Shown: positions 15,595 through 22,737 of the stretch, piece by piece
Layout: each line of letters starts with the position of its first letter
How positions within the stretch are numbered: the stretch's first letter is position 1
DNA from: JBFXAF01 sp050184585
Lineage (GTDB): Bacteria; Pseudomonadota; Alphaproteobacteria; Rhizobiales; Rhizobiaceae
Reading direction: 5' to 3'
Length of the DNA: 64,000 nucleotides
Assembly: GCA_050184585.1 (NCBI GenBank)
Contig: JBFXAF010000006.1
Span: 223,232-287,231, forward strand
Program-made: the position numbers and the translations under genes
Notes under the pieces: generated by a model
Told to the model about the DNA's origin: nothing
Seen by the model: the letters and a program-made list of their open reading frames with translations, nothing else
The model's database searches: none

Positions 15595-18500
15595 ATGGCG
15601 GCCGGGGAACACCCCTTCATCGACATTGCCGTGCGGGACGAGGTGCGCGAGCGTTTCGCCGCCGGCGACGCGCTGCTGATGCTCGATGCCGCGCTCGACA
15701 CGGTGCTGTGGGCCAACGGGCCCGGCGCGGCGCTGTTCGCGGGCACCGACGTGGGCGGCCTGATCGGTTCGCCGGCGCCGCTCGGCATCGCTCCCAAACG
15801 ACAGATCAGCGGCCTCTATGGCTTTCCACGAGCCGGTCGCGAGAGGCCGGTCACCATCCGTGTCGGCGCAAGCGCCCTCAATGTGCTGGTCAGCGGCGTC
15901 GATCTCGACGGCGAGCCTGCCGTGCTGCTGGCCGTCATGACGGCTCGGCGTCCCGGCGCCGCGCCGGCCCTGCATAAGGCGATCGAAGGGCTGGACGAAC
16001 CGGGCCAGTATCTCGCGCTGCTCGGCGATGACGGGCGGATCGAGGCGGCGTCTGAAGGATTTGGCGGGCTGGCGATAGCGCCGGATACGCTGGCCCAACT
16101 GGTCAGACAGGTCGCCGGGGAGGCGGACAGGCTGGTGAAGCGCCTCATCCCCACTTCGGACGGCCGCACCGTCGCCGCCGGCATAGGCCGCCTGACCGAT
16201 GCGCCCGCATTCCACCTTCTCGTCGTGGTCGACGAAGTCGGGCCGCAGACCGAGACCGCAGTGCCGGAAGAACAGGTCGATGCGGCGGCGGCTTCGGAAC
16301 AGCCCGACCCTGGCGAGACAGCCCGGCCCGCAGAACAACAACCAACCGTATCGCGTACCGGCAGCACCTTCGTCAGGCTTCCCGCCGACGATCTCGATGT
16401 CGGCGCCGAATTCATCCCGGCGGGCGCTGACGAAGGAGCGGTTCCGAACGCCAGTGCGGCGCCGGACGACGACAAGCCGACCCGCGCGGAGGGACCGGTT
16501 CGCTTCGTATGGCGCACCGACGGGGATGGGCGCTTCAGCGAACTGTCCGGAGATCTCGCCTCGATCGTCGGGCCACCGGCGGCCGACGTCGTCGGACGCA
16601 CCATGGCGGAGGTCTGCCGCGATTTCGGCATGGATCCCGCCGGCGAGATCGTCGGCCTGATGGAGCGTCGCGACACCTGGTCCGGGCGGTCGCTGCTGTG
16701 GCCGATCGCCGGCACCGACCTCAGGGTGCCCGTCGATCTCGCCGCCCTGCCCGTCTACGATCGCGCGCGAAATTTCGAGGGCTTTCGTGGTTTCGGCGTC
16801 GCGCGCGCGGGAGACGCGGTGGTCGACCCGGACGCGCGCGGCCTTGACTTCGCCGCCAGCCTGAACGACGCCAGCGCGAGGGACGCCGAACCAGCGGCAC
16901 CTGAAACGCCGTCCACCGACAGTGACGGCCGGCCAGACGATGCCGCGAGCCGGCGTCGGCCGGGGCCGGGCGCTCAACACGGGACGGATGCGGCAACCCG
17001 CGATCAGCCGGCGTTGCGCCTGGTGCCCAAGCCCGACACGCCGCCGCCCCCGCCACAACGCGTCGTGCAGCTTTCTGAGCACAGGTCCGCCGCAAATGAT
17101 CGCGGCGGACTCTCGGCCATCGAACAGACGGCATTCCGCGAGATCGGCGACAGGCTGCGCCGCGAGGGCGTCATCGCCGAACACGAGGCCGCGAGAGTGA
17201 GCCGAGAGGGGCGCGACACAAAGACGGACCCGAATGTCGACGACGCGCCGGCAATGCCGGGCGACGAGCAACCGGCGACCGAGGTCGATCCCGACGCACC
17301 CATCCTCGAAGCAGGCCCAGCGGAAGGATTCGGTGGCGACCCCGATCACGTCCACGGGCCGTCCGAGCCCAACTCGTCCGGAGACACGGACGTAGACCCG
17401 GCAGCCGGAACGATCGTGGCTCCCGGTCGGGGCGACCAAGAATCCTCAGGATTGCAGTTCGAAGACGAGCCGGATCGCCTCGGGTCCGACGCGACCCCCC
17501 ATGCGCCTCCAGCCATGGCGCACTCCGAGTATGTCGACGATTTTCGCGACGCCGGCGAAGAGCCGACCGGCGAGATCGCAGCGGCGGAGGCGACCGCCGG
17601 CCCGCACGGTAGGGCCGGCGACGAGCCTATGGCGGAGGCCGTGGGCGACGATGACGAGGCGGGCTTCCTTCCGTCCGCATTCGCCAATGAAGGCCGCCGA
17701 TCCCGGCCGCCGATCGACACCTCGATCCTTGACAAACTGCCGGTGCCCGTGCTGATCCATGCGGGCGATACCCTGCACTACGCCAACCGCGAGTTCCTGG
17801 ACTTCACGGCCTATGGCGACATCGAAGACCTGCGACGGGCCGGCGGCCTGGGTGCGCTCTTCGAAGAGCCCTATCCCGCTGAGGAGTTTGGCGGCGACCG
17901 CAAGCTCAGGCTGAGGCGCGCGGACGGCCTGGACGTGCCGGTGGAAGCCTTCCTCCAGTCCGCACCGTGGAACGGCGGCATTGCGCTGCTGCTGTCCTTG
18001 CGCCGCATCGGCCGCGCGCCGCTGCCCACGCCTCCAATGCTGGTGCAGGCCAACCAGCCTAGCGCGGGGGAGAAGGCGTCGCTGGAGATGCGGCTCGCGG
18101 AGTTGAGGACGATCATCGATACGGCGACCGACGGCGTCGTCTTGCTAGCCGAGGACGCGACGATCCGGTCGATCAGTCGCCCGGCGGAAGCGCTGTTCGG
18201 CCTGGACAGCGAAGATGTCGCGGGAAAACCGTTCGTTTCGCTCTTCGCCGTCGAAAGCCAGCGCGCCGCGCGCGACTATCTCAACGGGCTCGCGGAAAAC
18301 GGCGTCGCCAGCGTGCTCAACGACGGGCGCGAGGTGATCGGCCGCGAAGCCGAGGGGCGCTTCATCCCGCTGTTCATGACAATCGGGCGGCTGCCCAACC
18401 GCAGCGGCTACTGCGCCGTGTTGCGCGACATCACGCAATGGAAGCGCGCCGAGGAGGATCTGACCCAGGCCCGCGCCCAGGCCGAGCGCGCCTCGTCGCA

Positions 18501-19200
18501 GAAGACCGAGTTCCTCGCGCGGGTCAGCCACGAGATACGCACGCCGCTCAACGCCATCATCGGTTTCTCCGAGCTGATGATGGACGAGAAGTTCGGCCCG
18601 GTCGGCAACGACCGCTACCGCGACTACCTGCGCGACATCAACAAGTCGGGCAACCATGTGCTCGATCTCGTCAACGACCTGCTGGATATCTCCAAGATCG
18701 AGGCCGGCCAGCAGGAGATGAGCTACGAGGCCGTGCCGCTCAACGACATGCTGGCCGAGTCGGTGGCGATGATGCAGCCGCAGGCGAACCGCGAGCGGGT
18801 GATCATCCGCTCGAGCTTCGCCTCGTCGCTGCCGGACGTGGTGGCGGACACGAGGACGATCAGGCAGATCGCCCTCAACCTGCTGTCCAATGCGATCCGC
18901 TACACCCAGGCCGGCGGGCAGGTGATCGTCTCGACGGCCTACGAGACGAGCGGCGACGTCGTGCTGCGCTTCCGCGACACCGGCATCGGGATGAGCCCGT
19001 CGGAGATCGAGCAGGCGCTGAAGCCCTTCAAGCAGATCAACGCGATCAAGCGGCCGCGTGGCGACGGCACCGGCCTGGGCCTGCCGCTGACCAAGGCGAT
19101 GGTGGAGGCCAACAGGGCACGCTTCCAAATACTGTCCACGCCTGGTGAAGGCACGCTCGTCGAGATCACCTTCCCCTCGACCCGCGTGCTGGCGGACTGA
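15595..19200 (+). CDS. PdhS-like PAS-domain sensor histidine kinase
   Basis: The 1201-residue hybrid-length kinase ends in a dimerisation/phosphoacceptor domain with H979 (RVSHEIRTPLNAIIGFSE). An ATPase domain follows (LLSNAIRYTQAGGQ, DTGIGM, GDGTGLGLPLTKAMVEAN). PAS-like regions occur around residues 300-400, 710-790 and 835-950. A very long acidic, Pro-rich, probably disordered linker (about residues 400-700) separates them. The catalytic end closely resembles PdhS of Brucella, which with DivJ and PleC controls DivK and asymmetric division. No transmembrane segment is seen, so it is cytosolic. AGGAG precedes the ATG. The N-terminal segment resembles no domain I can name. Confidence 0.88.
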   Translation: MAAGEHPFIDIAVRDEVRERFAAGDALLMLDAALDTVLWANGPGAALFAGTDVGGLIGSPAPLGIAPKRQISGLYGFPRAGRERPVTIRVGASALNVLVSGVDLDGEPAVLLAVMTARRPGAAPALHKAIEGLDEPGQYLALLGDDGRIEAASEGFGGLAIAPDTLAQLVRQVAGEADRLVKRLIPTSDGRTVAAGIGRLTDAPAFHLLVVVDEVGPQTETAVPEEQVDAAAASEQPDPGETARPAEQQPTVSRTGSTFVRLPADDLDVGAEFIPAGADEGAVPNASAAPDDDKPTRAEGPVRFVWRTDGDGRFSELSGDLASIVGPPAADVVGRTMAEVCRDFGMDPAGEIVGLMERRDTWSGRSLLWPIAGTDLRVPVDLAALPVYDRARNFEGFRGFGVARAGDAVVDPDARGLDFAASLNDASARDAEPAAPETPSTDSDGRPDDAASRRRPGPGAQHGTDAATRDQPALRLVPKPDTPPPPPQRVVQLSEHRSAANDRGGLSAIEQTAFREIGDRLRREGVIAEHEAARVSREGRDTKTDPNVDDAPAMPGDEQPATEVDPDAPILEAGPAEGFGGDPDHVHGPSEPNSSGDTDVDPAAGTIVAPGRGDQESSGLQFEDEPDRLGSDATPHAPPAMAHSEYVDDFRDAGEEPTGEIAAAEATAGPHGRAGDEPMAEAVGDDDEAGFLPSAFANEGRRSRPPIDTSILDKLPVPVLIHAGDTLHYANREFLDFTAYGDIEDLRRAGGLGALFEEPYPAEEFGGDRKLRLRRADGLDVPVEAFLQSAPWNGGIALLLSLRRIGRAPLPTPPMLVQANQPSAGEKASLEMRLAELRTIIDTATDGVVLLAEDATIRSISRPAEALFGLDSEDVAGKPFVSLFAVESQRAARDYLNGLAENGVASVLNDGREVIGREAEGRFIPLFMTIGRLPNRSGYCAVLRDITQWKRAEEDLTQARAQAERASSQKTEFLARVSHEIRTPLNAIIGFSELMMDEKFGPVGNDRYRDYLRDINKSGNHVLDLVNDLLDISKIEAGQQEMSYEAVPLNDMLAESVAMMQPQANRERVIIRSSFASSLPDVVADTRTIRQIALNLLSNAIRYTQAGGQVIVSTAYETSGDVVLRFRDTGIGMSPSEIEQALKPFKQINAIKRPRGDGTGLGLPLTKAMVEANRARFQILSTPGEGTLVEITFPSTRVLAD

Positions 19201-19270
19201 GCAAATCCGCGTGATCAATTTGGGGGTGGGCCAAGCCAAGAACCTGTAAAGATGTATGGAACCATCCACT

Positions 19271-19285
19271 TTAGAATGGTTCTAA
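19271..19285. promoter_or_regulatory. Irr-type iron operator (ICE-like box)
   Basis: TTAGAA (19271-19276), TGG, TTCTAA (19280-19285) is a perfect inverted repeat inside an AT-rich patch 112 bases upstream of the iron-binding protein gene. It matches my memory of the ICE/Irr box of Rhizobiales (TTAGAA-N3-TTCTAA). Iron-dependent control by Irr is inferred. Confidence 0.65.
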
Positions 19286-19397
19286 TATATTGATTTGCTT
19301 GTGCTTCTATTGACCGACCCGACGAAATCCTGCATGGCACGGTCGAGTTTGTCGGGCCTTGCCGACAAGACCGCCCATCATACGACCGGGAGAGGAC

Positions 19398-20438
19398 ATG
19401 ACCAGCTTCAGGATCGCATCCGCCACAGCCGGACTCGCCGCCGCGCTCTTCGCAGCCGCGCCCGCCTTGGCCGATGGCGTCGTCAACATCTATTCCTACC
19501 GCCAGCCCGACCTGATCAAGCCGGTGCTCGACGCCTTCACGGCCGAGACCGGGATCAAGACCGAGGTGCTGTTCCTCGACAAGGGTCTCGAGGACCGCAT
19601 CCTCGCCGAGGGAACCAACTCGCCCGCAGACGTCATCATGACGGTCGACATCGCACGGCTCACCAACGCCAAGGAGAAGGGCGTGACACAGGCGCTGGAC
19701 GACGCCACCGTCAACGGCAACCTGCCGGCGGAGTACCGCGATCCGGAAGGCCATTGGTTCGGCCTCACCAAACGCGCCCGCGTGGTCTACGCCTCGAAGG
19801 ATCGGGTCTCCGAGACCGCGCTGACCTACGCCGACCTCGCCGACCCGAAGTGGAAGGGCAAGATCTGCATCCGCTCAGGCCAGCATGACTACAATCTCGC
19901 GCTGATTTCGGCAGCGATCGCCCATTGGGGGGCGGAGAAGACCGAAGCATGGCTGACTGGCTTCAAGGCGAACCTCGCGCGTAAGCCGGAAGGCGGCGAC
20001 CGCGACCAGGCCAAGGCGATCGCGGCCGGCGAGTGCGACATCGCGCTCGGCAACACCTATTATGTCGGGCTCATGCAGACCAACGAGAAGGACGTCGAGC
20101 AGAAGGACTGGGCCGCGGCGATCAATGTGGTCTTCCCGACATTCGAGAACGGCGGCACCCACGTCAACGTCTCGGGCGCGGCGCTCGCCAAGAATTCGCC
20201 GAACCGCGACAATGCGGTGAAGCTGATCCAGTTCCTGTCGAGCCACAAGGCGCAGCAGATCTACGCCGAGCAGGTGTTCGAGTATCCTGTCGAGCCGGGC
20301 CTCGAGGCGTCGGACATCGTCAAGGCGTTCGGCACCCTCAACGCCGATACACTGCCGCTTGCCGACATCGCCAAGAACCGCAAGGCGGCCTCGGAGATGG
20401 TCGACCGCGTCGCGCTCGACGACGGCCCGTCGAGCTGA
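19398..20438 (+). CDS. fbpA: Periplasmic Fe(III) ABC-transporter binding protein
   Basis: The 346-residue protein has a signal peptide cleaved near A26 (APALA|DG). It follows the FbpA/FutA pattern: VNIYSYRQPDLIKPVLDAF near the N-terminus and the paired iron-ligand tyrosines Y221-Y222 in GNTYYVGLMQ. It captures ferric iron in the periplasm and passes it to the permease. The ATG at 19398 is preceded by GGGAGAGG; a longer reading from 19359 lacks a signal-peptide start. An Irr-like operator lies upstream and a terminator-like hairpin lies directly downstream, before the permease gene. Confidence 0.93.
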   Translation: MTSFRIASATAGLAAALFAAAPALADGVVNIYSYRQPDLIKPVLDAFTAETGIKTEVLFLDKGLEDRILAEGTNSPADVIMTVDIARLTNAKEKGVTQALDDATVNGNLPAEYRDPEGHWFGLTKRARVVYASKDRVSETALTYADLADPKWKGKICIRSGQHDYNLALISAAIAHWGAEKTEAWLTGFKANLARKPEGGDRDQAKAIAAGECDIALGNTYYVGLMQTNEKDVEQKDWAAAINVVFPTFENGGTHVNVSGAALAKNSPNRDNAVKLIQFLSSHKAQQIYAEQVFEYPVEPGLEASDIVKAFGTLNADTLPLADIAKNRKAASEMVDRVALDDGPSS

Positions 20439-20463
20439 GCGCGATTCCATCGGATCAGTGAGG

Positions 20464-20493
20464 ACCGGGCCGCATGACGGCCCGGTTTTCGTT
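20464..20493 (+). terminator. Intercistronic terminator/attenuator between fbpA and fbpB
   Basis: ACCGGGCCG (20464-20472) pairs exactly with CGGCCCGGT (20478-20486) around a 5-base loop, and TTTCGTT follows. The hairpin begins 25 bases after the fbpA stop and ends before the permease start. It would reduce permease expression relative to the binding protein. Confidence 0.8.
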
Positions 20494-20508
20494 CAGGCCA
20501 CGGCCATA

Positions 20509-22206
20509 TTGAACGCTCAGGCGAACAGTTCCGGAAGCCGGTTCTTCCGTCGTAGCGCACACCGGCGACGACACGGTGCGCTGGTGGCCGTCGCCGCGGT
20601 CGTCTGCGCGGTCGTACTCGCCCCCGTCGCCAGTCTCTTGCTCATCGCCGTCTCGGGAACGGGCGCCGATTGGCCGCATCTGGCCGAGAACGTGCTGCCT
20701 GGAGCCACACGCACCACGCTTGCGCTGCTTTCCATGGTGGCGGCGGCGGCCGTGACGATCGGCGTGACCAGCGCCTGGCTGGTGGTGACGTTCGAGTTTC
20801 CCGGACGCAGGACGTTCGCTTGGGCGCTCGTCCTTCCACTCGCCGTGCCGCCCTATCTGGCCGCCTACGCCATGGCGGAGTTCCTGCATTTCTCCGGTCC
20901 CGCGCAGGGCGCGCTGCGGTGGATGTTCGGCTTTGCGAGCCCGCGCGACTACTGGTTTCCGGACGTCCGATCCACACCCGGCGCGGCGCTCGTTCTCGGT
21001 GCGGTGCTCTATCCCTATGTCTACCTCACAACTCGCGTGGTGTTCCTCATGCAGGGGCGCAACATCGCCGACGTGGCGCGGACGCTTGGCGCGGGACCGG
21101 CGCGCGTGCTCTTCACCGTCTTGCTGCCGGTGGCGCGTCCGGCCATTGTGGCGGGGACCGTACTGGTGCTGATGGAGACGGTCAACGACATCGGCGCCAG
21201 CGAATATCTCGGGGTGAGGACGCTGACCTTCTCGGTCTTCACCACCTGGCTGAACCGCGGCAGCCTCGAGGGCGCGGCCCAGATCGCCATGTTGATGCTG
21301 GTCCTCATCGTCGCGCTGGTCGCGGCGGAAGAGTGGGCCCGGCGGCGGCAGCGCTTCCATGCCGCCCGCGCCACCCAGATCAAGGCGCAGCCACCGCGCG
21401 TGGCGCTGGCGGGGTGGCGCGCCGGGCTGGCGACGGTCGCGGTCGCGGCGCCCGTCATCGTCGGCTTCGGCGTGCCTATCTACGTCTTCATCCGCTATTC
21501 CCTGAGACGGCTGGAGATGTTCGCCTCGGCGGAACTCGCCGAGGCACTGGTCAACTCGATCGTCACCGCGACGGCGACGGCGCTGTTGACCGTCGGCATC
21601 GGGCTGTTGTTGATCCACGCTGCCCGCCTGTCGCGCAACGGCGCGGCTTTCGTGATGGCGAGAGCTGCGGCTTTCGGCTATGCGCTGCCGGGCACGATCC
21701 TCGGCCTGGGGCTCCTCTTCTTCCTCGCGCGCGTCGATAATCTGGTCGACGGCCTTGCCCGCTCGGCCTTCGGGCTGTCGACGGGCCTGATCCTCACGGG
21801 ATCGCTAGCCGCGGTGGTGCTCGCCTGCTCGATCCGTTTCCTCGCGCTGGCCCAGGGCGCGATCCGCTCGGGGCTGGAGAAACTGCCGCCGCATCTCGAC
21901 GAGGCCGCGCGCAGCCTTGGCCACGGACCGACGGAGAGCGCGGTGCGCGTCGTGCTGCCGCTGCTCAAGCCCGCGATCCTGACGGCTGGCGTGCTGGTCT
22001 TCGTCGACACGGTGAAGGAGCTTTCGGCGACGATCCTGCTCAGGCCGTTCGGCTTCAACACCCTGGCGACGAGCGTCTACGAGGACGCGTCACGGGCGGT
22101 GCTCGAGGATACGGGACCGGCGGCGCTGCTCATCATCCTGACCGCGGTGGTGCCGGTGCTGCTACTGTCGCGCGCGCTGGCACGGGACGAACCGGCTACG
22201 CTGTAG
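20509..22206 (+). CDS. fbpB: Fe(III) ABC-transporter permease
   Basis: This is a fused two-half permease of about 565 residues with some 12 membrane segments. Each half carries the ABC coupling loop (ARTLGAGPARVLFTVLLPVARPAIVAG and ARSLGHGPTESAVRVVLPLLKPAI), as in FbpB/SfuB. I place the start at TTG 20509, which gives a 25-residue basic leader before the first membrane segment and falls after the terminator hairpin. GTG at 20458 or ATG at 20359 would put the hairpin inside the gene. No ATPase (fbpC) gene follows; the next gene runs the other way, so the ATPase must be supplied from elsewhere. Confidence 0.88.
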   Translation: MNAQANSSGSRFFRRSAHRRRHGALVAVAAVVCAVVLAPVASLLLIAVSGTGADWPHLAENVLPGATRTTLALLSMVAAAAVTIGVTSAWLVVTFEFPGRRTFAWALVLPLAVPPYLAAYAMAEFLHFSGPAQGALRWMFGFASPRDYWFPDVRSTPGAALVLGAVLYPYVYLTTRVVFLMQGRNIADVARTLGAGPARVLFTVLLPVARPAIVAGTVLVLMETVNDIGASEYLGVRTLTFSVFTTWLNRGSLEGAAQIAMLMLVLIVALVAAEEWARRRQRFHAARATQIKAQPPRVALAGWRAGLATVAVAAPVIVGFGVPIYVFIRYSLRRLEMFASAELAEALVNSIVTATATALLTVGIGLLLIHAARLSRNGAAFVMARAAAFGYALPGTILGLGLLFFLARVDNLVDGLARSAFGLSTGLILTGSLAAVVLACSIRFLALAQGAIRSGLEKLPPHLDEAARSLGHGPTESAVRVVLPLLKPAILTAGVLVFVDTVKELSATILLRPFGFNTLATSVYEDASRAVLEDTGPAALLIILTAVVPVLLLSRALARDEPATL

Positions 22207-22209
22207 ATC

Positions 22210-22737
22210 TCAACCGTCCGCGCCATCCAGCCAGTCGCGCAGATAGGTTTCGTACGGCGCGTCGACATGCAGGCGAGCGACCGTCTCCGCCGTCCGGTAG
22301 AGGAAGGCGTGAACGCCGGCGAAGAGCAGCGCCGCGGACTGGCTGCCGGCATCGAGGTCGACGCCGGCGCCTTGCGATACGAGCTGGCGCACCCCGTCGC
22401 CGGCAAGTTCGATGACGGCATAGAGTGCATCGGCTGGCGTCGCGGCGAAGCCGTCGCGCCAGCCAGACACGATATCCATCGGCATCGAAGAGACGAGCAC
22501 CGCGCGATCGCGGCCAGTGCGCACGACAGAGCCGGAAGCAGGGACCACCGACCACAGCCCGGCTTCCGGCGAACCGGGCGCCAGCGCCGCCACGGCGGAA
22601 CCGATGTCGCCACTGACCAGTGTCTGGCCAAGGCCGCGGACAGGGCGCGCAGTCCATTGCGGGCGGACCACGGACCAGTCAGCCGACGCCGGCGACCAGA
22701 GCGTGCGGGCATGGTTCGTCGGAGCGGTCTCATGCAT
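22210..22737 (-). CDS. soxG: Sarcosine oxidase gamma subunit
   Basis: This 175-residue protein is the last gene of the heterotetrameric sarcosine oxidase operon. It resembles SoxG in length and in the C-terminal stretch LLFAGVHAFLYRTAETVARLHVDAPYETYLRDWLDG, which is related to the GcvT/folate-binding fold. Its ATG at 22737 overlaps the end of soxA by eight bases. It has no catalytic residues of its own and helps assemble the complex. It is convergent with fbpB, with three bases between the stops. Confidence 0.9.
   Translation of the reverse strand: MHETAPTNHARTLWSPASADWSVVRPQWTARPVRGLGQTLVSGDIGSAVAALAPGSPEAGLWSVVPASGSVVRTGRDRAVLVSSMPMDIVSGWRDGFAATPADALYAVIELAGDGVRQLVSQGAGVDLDAGSQSAALLFAGVHAFLYRTAETVARLHVDAPYETYLRDWLDGADG

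Noticed and set aside
15541..17439. Minus-strand open frame of 632 codons opposite the PdhS-like kinase
   Set aside because: The plus strand encodes a full kinase with a good start site. The minus-strand product is Arg/Gly-rich without a domain.
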